35,900 bases of DNA from contig DYSU01000024.1 in NCBI GenBank assembly GCA_020726335.1, forward strand, positions 1-35,900. The letters run 5' to 3'. The notes under the pieces were generated by a model. That model ran no database searches. It worked only from the letters and a program-made list of their open reading frames with translations, and was not told where the DNA came from. Source of the DNA: Thiomargarita sp. (lineage in GTDB: Bacteria; Pseudomonadota; Gammaproteobacteria; Beggiatoales; Beggiatoaceae). Below are positions 1 through 9,548 of this stretch, piece by piece (the stretch's first letter is position 1; each line of letters starts with the position of its first letter). Position numbers and translations under genes: made by a program.

Positions 1-31
1 AAAGAAGGGGAATAACTAAAGTCTTGGGCGG

Positions 32-421
32 TCATTCGGTTTTTGGCCGAATAGACAACAAACGAATGGGTCTCCCCCACATTTTTTCCGTCATTTCTTT
101 TTCAACGAATTGTGCCACCACCTCAATTTCTAAACCACTGCGTCGATATTCATTGGGCAAATCCAGCGGCAAATATTTTTCACCGTAATGGCTGAGGATG
201 CCATAAAAACCGCCTTCCAATTCCTCAACATAAATCACAATGCCCGTGAAATGAAACACATTTTTAACAGGTGACAAGGGAAGTTTAATGGCAGGCAAGG
301 TGAGGCTGTCAACAGGCGGCAACGCAGGCAAGGTTATCGGGGCTTGCGGGCTGACGCTTTTTAAGCCGTCCGCCAACACAGCCATGCTGAACAACAACAG
401 CATAATGAAAACTGTTTTCAT
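32..421 (-). CDS. Small secreted protein of unknown function
   Basis: The 129-residue product starts with a clear signal peptide (MKTVFIMLLLFSMAVLA), then a proline-rich linker at about residues 20-50. A compact C-terminal domain carries the pattern FTGIVIYVEELEGGFYGI, then YLPLDLP, then MWGRPIRLLSI. The G-(F/W)-x-GI and MWG-(T/R)-P signatures resemble small beta-barrel (OB-like) secreted proteins that bear no enzyme motif; this is my family impression only. I place the start at the ATG at 421, where the signal peptide begins. An in-frame GTG at 430 overlaps the TGA of the upstream deaminase (GTGA), so either start implies translational coupling. It is the last visible gene of the purD-mtaD unit. 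No function is assigned. Confidence 0.6.
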   Translation of the reverse strand: MKTVFIMLLLFSMAVLADGLKSVSPQAPITLPALPPVDSLTLPAIKLPLSPVKNVFHFTGIVIYVEELEGGFYGILSHYGEKYLPLDLPNEYRRSGLEIEVVAQFVEKEMTEKMWGRPIRLLSIRPKTE

Positions 422-426
422 GATGA

Positions 427-1746
427 TCACCGAGGATTGAGAATTTTATGTCGCCATGCAAAAATTTTAGCTTTTAATTCACGCACATGCAAAGTGGTCA
501 ACGTGCGGTCTTTCAACAAATGCCGTCCCGCCACCCAGACATCGCTGATTTGCTCACGGGTACAACTGTACACCAAATGCGCCAACGGCGAATAAATGGG
601 CTGGTTGATGACCCCGCCCAAATCCAAAGCCGTCACATCGGCAAATTTGCCCACGCTCAACGAACCCGTTATTTTAGCCAAACCCAAGGCTTTGGCACCG
701 TTCAAAGTCGCCATACTCAATGCTTGTGCCGCTGAAACAGCGGCTGCATTTTGGCTCACCCCTTTGGCCAACAACGCAGCGGTGCGCATTTCAGCCAACA
801 TGTCCAAATTATTGTTGCTGGCCGCGCTGTCCGTTCCCAACGCCACATTGATGCCCGCTTGCAAATAATCATGGACGGGGGCAAAACCGCTGGCCAGTTT
901 CAAATTGGAATGCGGACAATGTACAATATGCACGCCTTTTTCAGCCAACCTATTGATTTCAAATTCATTCACTTGGGTCATATGCACTGCCAACAACCTT
1001 GGGCTGAGTAAACCCAATAATTCCAAACGTTCAATGGGTCGATAAGGGTCTTTTTGCATGGCCTGTTGAATTTCTTCTTGGGTTTCATGCACATGCATGT
1101 GAATGGGGATGTCATATTTATCCGCCATCGCCGCCACCTGCGCCAACGGTTTATCAGACACACTGTAAGGCGCGTGCGGGGCTAAGGCGATGTGGATCAA
1201 GGGGTGGTGGTGGTATTTGTTGTAAATGCCGTCAACTTTTCCCAAGTAGTCTTGCGCATCTTGCGCCCACGCGGACGGAAAATCCAGCACAATCATGCCC
1301 AACATGGCACGGATGCCTGTTTCTTCGGCCACTTTGCCCACCACATCGGGAAAATAATACATGTCATTAAAACAGGTGGTGCCGCTGAGCAACATTTCAG
1401 CAATCGCCAAGCGCGTGCCATCCATGACAAATTGCGGGCTGACCCATTTTTTTTCCGCAGGCCAAATGCGTTCATGTAACCAAGTCATCAACGATAAGTC
1501 ATCAGCATAACCGCGCAATAAATTCATCGCCGCATGGCTGTGGGCGTTGATAAAGCCGGGGATGAGCAAATGGGTGGGCAAACGGTGGGTGACACGGGCA
1601 GAAAATTGGCCGACGGCATCGGCGGTTGGCAACAAGGCGATGATTTTACTGTCGTTGATCACCAGCGAGTGTTGGGGCAAGACCACGCCTTCGGGTTCGA
1701 CAGGAATCACCCAAGCGGCATGGATTAAAGTATCGATGTGTTGCAT
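427..1746 (-). CDS. mtaD: 5'-methylthioadenosine/S-adenosylhomocysteine deaminase
   Basis: An amidohydrolase of the TRZ/ATZ family, 439 residues, that deaminates methylthioadenosine or S-adenosylhomocysteine in the cytoplasm, feeding purine and methionine salvage. The metal-binding HxH is H69-S-H71 in FINAHSHAAM. Further ligands and catalytic residues lie in HMHVHETQEE (about residues 216-225) and LGTDSAASNNN (about 303-313). Full length for the family, with the usual C-terminal TIM-barrel and beta-sandwich closing sequence. Its ATG lies inside the end of purD (22-base overlap), so the two are co-transcribed. The family also contains enzymes for other aminated purines and pterins, so the exact substrate is inferred from the general fit to the MtaD group. 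Confidence 0.85.
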   Translation of the reverse strand: MQHIDTLIHAAWVIPVEPEGVVLPQHSLVINDSKIIALLPTADAVGQFSARVTHRLPTHLLIPGFINAHSHAAMNLLRGYADDLSLMTWLHERIWPAEKKWVSPQFVMDGTRLAIAEMLLSGTTCFNDMYYFPDVVGKVAEETGIRAMLGMIVLDFPSAWAQDAQDYLGKVDGIYNKYHHHPLIHIALAPHAPYSVSDKPLAQVAAMADKYDIPIHMHVHETQEEIQQAMQKDPYRPIERLELLGLLSPRLLAVHMTQVNEFEINRLAEKGVHIVHCPHSNLKLASGFAPVHDYLQAGINVALGTDSAASNNNLDMLAEMRTAALLAKGVSQNAAAVSAAQALSMATLNGAKALGLAKITGSLSVGKFADVTALDLGGVINQPIYSPLAHLVYSCTREQISDVWVAGRHLLKDRTLTTLHVRELKAKIFAWRHKILNPR

Positions 1747-3026
1747 TTAAGCTCCCGTGCCAGTGCGCGGTGGCCAATGTCGGTGCGATAATACATGTTG
1801 CGCCAATGCACTTGCTCAACCACGGCATAAGCGCGTTGTTGCGCGGCGGTGACGGTGTCGCCCAAGGCGCAAACGCACAACACCCGCCCGCCATCAACCA
1901 CCACTTGGCCATCGACGGTTTTAGTGCCTGCGTGGAAGATTTTACACCCTTCTGGCAGTTGCTGTGGCAAGGTGATGACATCGCCTTTAACGTGATCATC
2001 GGGATAACCGCCTGCGGCCAACACCACGCCCAACGCGCTTTGGCTTGACCATTGTGCGGTCATTTGGTCTAGCCGCTGGTCTAAGCTGGCCAAACACAGT
2101 TCAACCAAATCTGATTGCAAACGCATCATAATCGGCTGGGTTTCGGGGTCGCCAAAACGGCAATTGTATTCCAGCACTTTGGGATTGCCCGCGTCATCTA
2201 CCATGATGCCCGCGTATAAAAACCCTCTGTAAGTGTTGCCTTCAGCGGCCATGCCGTTGACGGTGGGCCCAATAATTTGTTGCATGATTTTGTCGTGCAA
2301 TCTGGCATCGACCACAGGCGCAGGCGAATACGCACCCATGCCGCCTGTGTTGGGGCCTAAATCGCCGTCGTCACGCGCTTTGTGGTCTTGGGAGCTGGCC
2401 AGCGGCAAGACGTTTTTGCCATCGACCATGCAAATGAAACTGGCTTCTTCACCCGATAAAAATTCTTCAATCACCACGCTGTGGCCTGCTTGGCCAAACA
2501 CATTCCCTGCCAGCATGTTGTCAATCGTGGCAAACGCCTGTTGTTCCGTTTGGGCGATGATGACCCCTTTGCCTGCGGCCAAACCATCGGCTTTAATCAC
2601 CAGCGGCAGGCCCTGTTGTTGCACATGGGCTTTGGCGGGCGCACACGCTGTGAAGACTTGATAAGCGGCGGTGGGAATGTGGTGGCGCGCCAGAAAGTGT
2701 TTGGTAAACGCTTTAGAGCCTTCCAGTTGCGCGGCGTTTTTGCTGGGGCCAAAACAGGGCAAGCCTGCCGCTAAAAAGGCATCGACCACGCCCAACACCA
2801 GCGGCAATTCAGGGCCTACCAGCGTTAAATCCATTTGGTTTTGTTGGGCAAAATCGACCAAGGCGGGAATATCTGTCACGGCGATGTTGATGTTGTGCAT
2901 TTTTGGCTCTAACGCCGTGCCTGCATTGCCGCAGGCCAGATAAATGTCGCTGACTTTTGGGTTTTGCGCCACTTTCCAAGCCAAAGCGTGTTCACGTCCA
3001 CCATTGCCGATGATTAATATCTTCAT
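1725..3026 (-). CDS. purD: Phosphoribosylamine-glycine ligase (GARS)
   Basis: Catalyses ATP-dependent joining of glycine to 5-phosphoribosylamine, the second step of purine synthesis. The 433-residue protein opens with the typical ILIIGNGGREHALAWK loop and has the ATP-grasp core, including LPLVIKADGLAAGKGV and VLEYNCRFGDPETQ near residues 290-300. After the usual last helix it carries a short extra tail (LKCNTSIL) created by reading into the start of mtaD. It is normally linked to purH in gammaproteobacteria; here the upstream neighbour is the divergent petABC operon, so purH is not at this site. ATG start; the upstream region is AT-rich. Confidence 0.96.
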   Translation of the reverse strand: MKILIIGNGGREHALAWKVAQNPKVSDIYLACGNAGTALEPKMHNINIAVTDIPALVDFAQQNQMDLTLVGPELPLVLGVVDAFLAAGLPCFGPSKNAAQLEGSKAFTKHFLARHHIPTAAYQVFTACAPAKAHVQQQGLPLVIKADGLAAGKGVIIAQTEQQAFATIDNMLAGNVFGQAGHSVVIEEFLSGEEASFICMVDGKNVLPLASSQDHKARDDGDLGPNTGGMGAYSPAPVVDARLHDKIMQQIIGPTVNGMAAEGNTYRGFLYAGIMVDDAGNPKVLEYNCRFGDPETQPIMMRLQSDLVELCLASLDQRLDQMTAQWSSQSALGVVLAAGGYPDDHVKGDVITLPQQLPEGCKIFHAGTKTVDGQVVVDGGRVLCVCALGDTVTAAQQRAYAVVEQVHWRNMYYRTDIGHRALARELKCNTSIL

Positions 3027-3330
3027 GTGTTGTCCTTGGGTGATTGAATTTGCTGTTTATTTTAACAAAGTCATGCTGTTTACAAAATAAAATAAGCCAA
3101 AATCGACCCATAAAAGCCAGTGTAATAGTATAACTAAATGATATATAACTCAAAATAAACATTAATAATATAAATCCTCACCTATTATAAGTTATTTGAT
3201 TTTAGCTTCATAAGCGATTTATAATATGCAACTTTCAGTCAGGCCTGTTGCCCATTCCAGATTGTATAGGTTTTGCCATGGAATACATGCCTATCCCTTT
3301 TGTCGATTTAGCTGGGAGAACAAAAATATC
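3027..3330. other. AT-rich divergent intergenic region between purD and petA
   Basis: This 304-base gap is markedly AT-rich, with repeated TATAA/TAATA tracts between about 3118 and 3230. It must hold the purD promoter (minus) and the petABC promoter (plus). I see a usable -35/-10 pair only for the plus strand. No gene-like reading frame stands out; an upstream in-frame extension of petA to 3226 is rejected because it would precede the Tat signal. No RNA gene was recognised. Confidence 0.6.
3196..3225 (+). promoter_or_regulatory. Putative sigma-70 promoter for petABC
   Basis: TTGATT at 3196-3201 and a perfect TATAAT at 3220-3225 are separated by 18 bases. Transcription would begin near 3232, giving a leader of about 100 bases before petA. 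The -10 is convincing, the -35 moderate. Confidence 0.5.
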
Positions 3331-3927
3331 ATGAATAAAGATGGCGCAAATCTCAGTAGACGCCGCTTCTTGACGGCTGCAACCACCGTGGTCGGTGCTG
3401 TAGGCACAGCTTTTGTGGGAGTGCCTTTTATCGCTTCGATGCAACCCAGTGCCAAAGCACAAGCGGCGGGCTCAGCCGTGGAAGTTGACATCAGTAAATT
3501 AGAGGTTGGTCAACGCATGACCGTAGAGTGGCGCGGTAAGCCGATATGGATTGTCCGCCGCGATGACGCAATGTTGGCAGATTTGAAAACGTTGGATGTT
3601 AAACTGCGTGACCCCGCTTCACAAGTGGCCGAACAACAGCCCGCTTATACCCAAAATCCTCACCGTTCAATTAAAGCGGAATATGCCGTATTAATCGGTA
3701 TTTGTACCCATTTGGGTTGTTCTCCCAGTTATGTGCAAAAAACCGATACCCACAATTTAGGCAATGACTGGAAAGGCGGCTTTTTCTGTCCTTGTCATGG
3801 TTCACGTTTTGATTTGGCAGGTCGCGTTTTTCAAAGTGTGCCTGCGCCCACCAATTTAGTTATCCCCCCGCACAAATACTTGAGCGATACTAAAATTTTG
3901 GTCGGTGTTGACCAAGGAGAAGCCTAA
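3331..3927 (+). CDS. petA: Rieske iron-sulfur subunit of the cytochrome bc1 complex
   Basis: The 2Fe-2S subunit that moves electrons from ubiquinol at the Qo site to cytochrome c1 in the inner membrane. From the ATG at 3331 the protein is 198 residues. It starts with a twin-arginine signal-anchor (SRRRFLTAATTVVG, residues 9-22) that is kept as the membrane helix. Cluster ligands are in CTHLGC (125-130) and CPCHGS (153-158), with the disulfide cysteines C130 and C155. GGGAGA at 3314-3319 supports this start; the reading frame is open further upstream to 3226 but without a ribosome site. The stop overlaps the petB start (TAATG). First gene of petABC. Confidence 0.96.
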   Translation: MNKDGANLSRRRFLTAATTVVGAVGTAFVGVPFIASMQPSAKAQAAGSAVEVDISKLEVGQRMTVEWRGKPIWIVRRDDAMLADLKTLDVKLRDPASQVAEQQPAYTQNPHRSIKAEYAVLIGICTHLGCSPSYVQKTDTHNLGNDWKGGFFCPCHGSRFDLAGRVFQSVPAPTNLVIPPHKYLSDTKILVGVDQGEA

Positions 3928-5156
3928 TGAGCCTGTTGACTGCTACCCGTGATTGGATTGATGACCGTTTTCCCCTGACCAAAATGTGGGAAGACCATTT
4001 GTCTAAATATTACGCGCCGAAAAACTTTAATTTCTGGTATTACTTCGGCTCTTTGGCTTTGTTGGTGTTTGTGTTGCAAATCGTCACAGGCATTTTTTTG
4101 ACCATGAATTACAAACCCGATGCCAGTTTGGCTTTTGCTTCGGTTGAATACATCATGCGTGATGTCGATTGGGGCTGGCTGATTCGCTACATGCACTCCA
4201 CGGGCGCGTCGCTGTTTTTTGTGGTGGTGTATTTACACATGTTTCGCGGTCTGATGTACGGCTCTTATCGCAAACCGCGTGAATTGGTGTGGCTGATGGG
4301 CATGTTCATTTATTTGGCCTTGATGGCGGAAGCCTTTATGGGGTATTTATTGCCTTGGGGACAAATGTCGTATTGGGGTGCGCAAGTCATCATTTCCTTG
4401 TTTGGCGCAATCCCCTATATTGGCGAGAGCTTGGCTTTGTGGGTGCGCGGTGATTTCGTGATTGCCGATGCCACTTTAAACCGGTTCTTTGCTTTTCATG
4501 TCATCATGGTGCCTTTCATTTTGGCCGCTTTGGTGGTGATGCACATCATCGCCCTGCATGAAGTAGGCTCTAACAACCCAGACGGCATTGAAATCAAAAA
4601 AAATAAAGACAAAAACGGCATTCCTCTCGATGGCATTCCTTTTCATCCCTATTACAGCGTTAAAGACATTGTCGGCGTGGCGGTGTTTCTGATGGTCTTT
4701 TCAGCCATTCTTTTCTTTGCGCCAGAAATGGGCGGCTGGTTTTTGGAAAAAGACAACTTCATTCCGGCTGATCCTTTGAAAACCCCGCAACACATTGTGC
4801 CTTTATGGTATTTCACCCCATTTTATGCCATTTTGCGCGCTGTACCTGACAAATTCTTGGGCGTGGTGGCCATGGGCGGTGCGATTGCAGTGTTGTTCGT
4901 CTTGCCTTGGCTAGACCGCAGTCCTGTTAAATCCATCCGTTATAAAAGTGTGATTTTTAAAGTGGCTTTGGCCATCTTTGTTGTTTCTTTTGTTGTTTTA
5001 GGTTGGTTAGGCACACAACCTGCCACACCTGTGTTCACTAATTTAGCACGTTTATTCTCGGTGCTGTACTTTGCCTTTTTCCTGTTAATGCCATTCTATT
5101 CCGTGATGGGAAAAACCAAACCTGTGCCTGAACGTGTTACTTACCACGCCCATTAA
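3927..5156 (+). CDS. petB: Cytochrome b subunit of the bc1 complex
   Basis: The membrane core of ubiquinol:cytochrome c oxidoreductase, 409 residues, with eight predicted helices. Haem ligands are H90 and H104 on one helix and H191 and H206 on the other; the 15-residue second spacing is typical of bacterial bc1 cytochrome b. The Qo-site motif, usually PEWY, reads PLWY at 292-295, so the proton-accepting glutamate is replaced by leucine. Non-glutamate forms are known in beta- and gammaproteobacteria, so this is a lineage trait rather than damage. AAGGAG stands about 8 bases before the ATG, which overlaps the petA stop by one base. Confidence 0.97.
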   Translation: MSLLTATRDWIDDRFPLTKMWEDHLSKYYAPKNFNFWYYFGSLALLVFVLQIVTGIFLTMNYKPDASLAFASVEYIMRDVDWGWLIRYMHSTGASLFFVVVYLHMFRGLMYGSYRKPRELVWLMGMFIYLALMAEAFMGYLLPWGQMSYWGAQVIISLFGAIPYIGESLALWVRGDFVIADATLNRFFAFHVIMVPFILAALVVMHIIALHEVGSNNPDGIEIKKNKDKNGIPLDGIPFHPYYSVKDIVGVAVFLMVFSAILFFAPEMGGWFLEKDNFIPADPLKTPQHIVPLWYFTPFYAILRAVPDKFLGVVAMGGAIAVLFVLPWLDRSPVKSIRYKSVIFKVALAIFVVSFVVLGWLGTQPATPVFTNLARLFSVLYFAFFLLMPFYSVMGKTKPVPERVTYHAH

Positions 5157-5168
5157 AGAGGATGACCC

Positions 5169-5918
5169 ATGCGTTTATTATTATCACTCTTGACATTATT
5201 ACCCGCTTTGGTATTGGCCAGTGGCGGCGAACAATTAATGCACGCTGACAACAATTTGAGTGACAGCGATTCCTTAAAACGTGGGGCAAAAATCTTTGTC
5301 GACAACTGCTTGTCTTGCCATTCTGCCAGTTTCATGCGTTTTTCCCGCATGGGACAAGACCTTGGCATCAGCGATAAAGAACTGTTGAGCGACTACATGC
5401 ACGGCAACGACAAAGTGGGTTCCCCCATGAACACCGCAGTGGATAAAGCCGCTGTGGCCACTTTCTTTGGCGTGGTTCCCCCTGATTTGAGTGTGGTGGC
5501 CCGTTCGCGTGGGGTTGATTGGCTATACACCTATTTGCTCAGCTTCTATGTTGATAACAGCACCAATACAGGCATGAACAATTTGGTGTTCAAAGACGTG
5601 GGTATGCCCCATGTGTTATGGGAGCAACAAGGCTTGCAAAAAGCCGTGTTCAAAACGGAAAAAGATGCGGATGGCAACGAACACCCTGTATTTGAAAAAT
5701 TTGAACCCGTTAATGCCAAAGGTTTAAGCCAAACCGAATTGGATAAAAAAGCGGAAAACTATCAAACCACCGTGCGCGATTTGGTCAACTTTTTAGCCTA
5801 TCTTGGTGAACCGATTAAAACCTATCGCCAAGCCTTGGGTGTTAAGATTTTGATTTTTCTTGCAATTTTCTTTGTATTCGCTTATTTATTGAAAAAAGAA
5901 TACTGGAAGGATATATAG
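5169..5918 (+). CDS. petC: Cytochrome c1 subunit of the bc1 complex
   Basis: A periplasmic c-type cytochrome of 249 residues that accepts electrons from the Rieske protein. It has a signal peptide (residues 1-18), the haem-attachment motif CLSCH at 47-51, a candidate methionine ligand in DVGMPHVLWE, and a C-terminal membrane anchor of about 20 hydrophobic residues ending in KKEYWKDI. AGAGGA lies just upstream of the ATG, which follows petB by 12 bases. An intrinsic terminator follows 25 bases after the stop, closing the operon. Confidence 0.96.
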   Translation: MRLLLSLLTLLPALVLASGGEQLMHADNNLSDSDSLKRGAKIFVDNCLSCHSASFMRFSRMGQDLGISDKELLSDYMHGNDKVGSPMNTAVDKAAVATFFGVVPPDLSVVARSRGVDWLYTYLLSFYVDNSTNTGMNNLVFKDVGMPHVLWEQQGLQKAVFKTEKDADGNEHPVFEKFEPVNAKGLSQTELDKKAENYQTTVRDLVNFLAYLGEPIKTYRQALGVKILIFLAIFFVFAYLLKKEYWKDI

Positions 5919-5942
5919 AAGCCCTTTGCTGGCTTGAGCCAT

Positions 5943-7336
<1,394 letters not shown>

Positions 7337-7342
7337 CCGCCA

Positions 7343-7371
7343 AACCAGTTGGGTTCACCACCTGACTGGTT
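7343..7371 (+). terminator. Possible weak terminator hairpin after eno
   Basis: AACCAGT (7343-7349) can pair with ACTGGTT (7365-7371), starting 6 bases after the enolase stop. No T run follows, so it could be a 3'-end stabilising hairpin rather than a true terminator. Confidence 0.3.
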
Positions 7372-7413
7372 GCGTGCTTAAGTCTGCTCATGCTGAGTTC
7401 AGCCGAATACAAC

Positions 7414-7443
7414 TTGTTTTTCATAATATCAATACGTTATCAT
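7414..7443 (+). promoter_or_regulatory. Putative promoter for the pilin gene
   Basis: TTGTTT at 7414-7419 and TATCAT at 7438-7443 are 18 bases apart, about 50 bases before the pilin start. The match is fair only. I looked for a sigma-54 element, common for pilin genes, and did not find one with correct spacing. Confidence 0.3.
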
Positions 7444-7491
7444 CCCATCTCATACTGTTCAACCCTTAATCAATGGTCACAAGGTCTTATT

Positions 7492-7944
7492 ATGAAACAA
7501 CAAACAGGTTTTACTTTGATTGAAATTCTCATTATTATGGCGATTCTTGGGGTTATTGTGGCTGTGGCCTATCCCAATTATACCGAGCAAATGAAAAAAT
7601 CACGTCGGGCTGAAGCCAAAGTGGCGTTGGTGGAATTGGTGCAAATGCAGGAAAGTGCTTTTTCTGATAACAACGCTTATGCCAGCGCACTGAATACAGG
7701 CGGGCTTTTGTGCGCCACCCGTGGCACATGCTTATTAGACAACAGTGAATTGTATACCCCTAAAAAAAATTACATTTTAACCATCAGCAACGCCACCGCA
7801 CGCGGCTACACCATCACCGCCACCATCAGCACCACAGGCCAACAACAAGACGATGCCCAATGCAGAACGTTCAGCATCAATCAAAAAAATCAACGCACCG
7901 CCGCCAATGCCAGCGGCACGGATACCACAGCACATTGTTGGTAA
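7492..7944 (+). CDS. Type IV pilin-like protein (PilE-type minor pilin)
   Basis: A 150-residue prepilin. The N-terminus MKQQTG/FTLIEILIIMAI is a class III signal: prepilin peptidase would cut after Gly6 and methylate Phe7, and the conserved glutamate at position 5 of the mature protein is present. The hydrophobic helix is followed by YPNYTEQMKKSRRAEAKVALVEL and a C-terminal domain with two cysteine pairs, including a final CW. This layout fits the minor pilin PilE of gammaproteobacteria rather than a major pilin. The reading frame is open back to 7390, but the cleavage motif fixes the start at 7492. No other pilus genes adjoin it, so its assembly partners lie elsewhere. Confidence 0.85.
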   Translation: MKQQTGFTLIEILIIMAILGVIVAVAYPNYTEQMKKSRRAEAKVALVELVQMQESAFSDNNAYASALNTGGLLCATRGTCLLDNSELYTPKKNYILTISNATARGYTITATISTTGQQQDDAQCRTFSINQKNQRTAANASGTDTTAHCW

Positions 7945-7953
7945 ACAACCGCA

Positions 7954-9105
7954 GTGAAAGTTTTATCTTTTAACCAAGAAATACAAAAACTTGCGCGCAG
8001 TGATGACGGTGCTATATCCTTCATCGGTGCAGGTCGTTATTCACATGACAGGCCGCCATTGGTCGATGAAATGCGCACCTTGTTTGCCGATTGCCCCATC
8101 AACAACGCCAATCAAGGCAGTTTGGCCGCGTTATATGCGTATCAAACTGCGCTGGCACAGTTGACGGGCATGGATAACGTGGCCTTGGGTTTGATTGATG
8201 GTTCAGCCGCTTTAAGGGCAGCGGTGGCAATGGCACGAAGTCTTCACGCGGGACACAAGGTTTTAATGCCGCGTACGCTTGCGCCTCATTGGCGAAACAC
8301 CTTGGCCGATGACGATAAAATTGATCTGGATTATCAACAAGATACAGGTTTGATTGCCTTGGATGCTTTGCCCAAAAACAGCAACGCTTGCGCCTTGTTG
8401 TTGCCTTACCCCAATTTTTTTGGGTTGCTGGAAGACGTTGACGCATTGATCGCTTGGGCAAACCAGCAAGGTCTGTTGACCCTTGCGGTGGTCAACCCAC
8501 TGGCCATCAGTTTGAGACCACCCAATACTTGGGGGCAAGGTGCGGATATTGTGTGTGGTTCGGCACAACCTTTGGGTTTGCCACCCAGTTTGGACGTGGG
8601 TTTTTTGGCCTGTCGCGCCAGACATCAAGCCAAGTTGCGCGGTCATTGGGTGGAGAAAGTGGGTGAACATTATCGGCTCAGCGATGCACAGGCCGACACG
8701 GCGCACGATGTGCTGGCGTTGAGCGTTGGGGTGTATTTGGCTTTGCAAGGCATCGCAGGCATCCAACAACAAGCGCGGTTGAATCAACAAAAATTAGCGT
8801 TGCTGTGCCAAGCGGTGGAAAAAATTGCGGGCATTCGTCGGCGTTTTGCTGCGGTATGTTTTAATGAAGTGGTGTTGCAGGTGGATAAACCCGTGCGCGC
8901 TGTGTTGCGCACGTTGGCTGCCCACAATATTTTGGCAGGGCTGGATTTAAACACGGTTTATCCTGATTTACCCCAAACTTTGTTGATTTGTTGTACCGAA
9001 ATCCACAGCGATGAACAAATCACAAAATATATCAACCACTTACATAGACTCCTTGAGCCGCATAAACTCGACACATGCCCGCGTACTCGGCCTCGCTCAT
9101 TGTAG
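7954..9105 (+). CDS. Short, divergent glycine dehydrogenase subunit 1 (GcvPA)-like protein
   Basis: The 383-residue protein resembles the alpha half of the glycine-cleavage P-protein. Near the N-terminus it reads FIGAGRYSHDRPPLVDEM, then QGSLAALYAYQTALAQLTGM, LIDGSAALRAAVAMA, ADIVCGSAQPLGLPPS and FNEVVLQV near the C-terminus, all aligning in order with GcvPA. It lacks the first 60 or so residues of that family (usual length about 450) and the segment carrying the REKATSNICTNQ motif. The PLP lysine belongs to the GcvPB subunit, which is absent here, as are gcvT and gcvH. The only start is GTG at 7954, 9 bases after the pilin stop, without a clear ribosome site. Its own role may differ from glycine cleavage. 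Confidence 0.65.
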   Translation: MKVLSFNQEIQKLARSDDGAISFIGAGRYSHDRPPLVDEMRTLFADCPINNANQGSLAALYAYQTALAQLTGMDNVALGLIDGSAALRAAVAMARSLHAGHKVLMPRTLAPHWRNTLADDDKIDLDYQQDTGLIALDALPKNSNACALLLPYPNFFGLLEDVDALIAWANQQGLLTLAVVNPLAISLRPPNTWGQGADIVCGSAQPLGLPPSLDVGFLACRARHQAKLRGHWVEKVGEHYRLSDAQADTAHDVLALSVGVYLALQGIAGIQQQARLNQQKLALLCQAVEKIAGIRRRFAAVCFNEVVLQVDKPVRAVLRTLAAHNILAGLDLNTVYPDLPQTLLICCTEIHSDEQITKYINHLHRLLEPHKLDTCPRTRPRSL

Positions 9106-9465
9106 TTTGGTTTTGGCCAACGCCGCCAATGAGTGTTCAATCAATTGTGGAATTTGCGCTGATAAAGAAAACGCGGTGTCAATATCACCGTGTTTACAAT
9201 CGTGTTCAATTTGTAATGCCGTTTGATACAACTGCTCGGCACCAATCCATTGCGCACTGCTCCTTAACGAATGGGCTTCTTGTGCCAAACTGAAACTGTC
9301 TTTGGTCAATAGCGCATGTTGAATATGGCGTTTATGTTTATTGGTTTCAGTGGTGAAGATGCGCACAATTTGCGGAAACAAACTGGCACTGGTTTTTTGA
9401 ACTAAACGGTTGATAGCGACCATATTTAATAAATGCGCAGGCGCAAATGGGGTGGTTGACTGCAT
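9097..9465 (-). CDS. Histidine phosphotransfer (HPt) domain protein
   Basis: A stand-alone HPt protein of 122 residues. The pattern LAQEAHSLRSSAQWIGAEQL contains the phospho-accepting histidine in the AHSL(R/K)SS context, followed by the helix LQIEHDCKHGDIDTAF. HPt proteins pass phosphate between hybrid kinases and response regulators. No kinase lies beside it, so its partners are unknown; the PleD-like regulator at 26285 is one candidate by function only. AAGGA 9 bases before the ATG at 9465 decides the start over an upstream TTG at 9498. The end overlaps the convergent GcvPA-like gene by 9 bases. Confidence 0.8.
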   Translation of the reverse strand: MQSTTPFAPAHLLNMVAINRLVQKTSASLFPQIVRIFTTETNKHKRHIQHALLTKDSFSLAQEAHSLRSSAQWIGAEQLYQTALQIEHDCKHGDIDTAFSLSAQIPQLIEHSLAALAKTKLQ

Positions 9466-9548
9466 TATGAGGGTTCCTTTGCTGGTATTCGCCGACAACA
9501 GAGCATAAGCTATGCCACTGTAGTGATGAGCATAAAGGGGTCGTTTTT

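Noticed and set aside
3226-3330. Upstream extension of the Rieske gene (35 extra residues)
   Set aside because: It would precede the twin-arginine signal, overlaps the putative -10 at 3220-3225, and has no ribosome site; GGGAGA fits the ATG at 3331.
8263-8790. A 175-codon frame opposite the GcvPA-like gene
   Set aside because: Its product is low in recognisable structure and the sense strand carries ordered family motifs; it is an antisense shadow.
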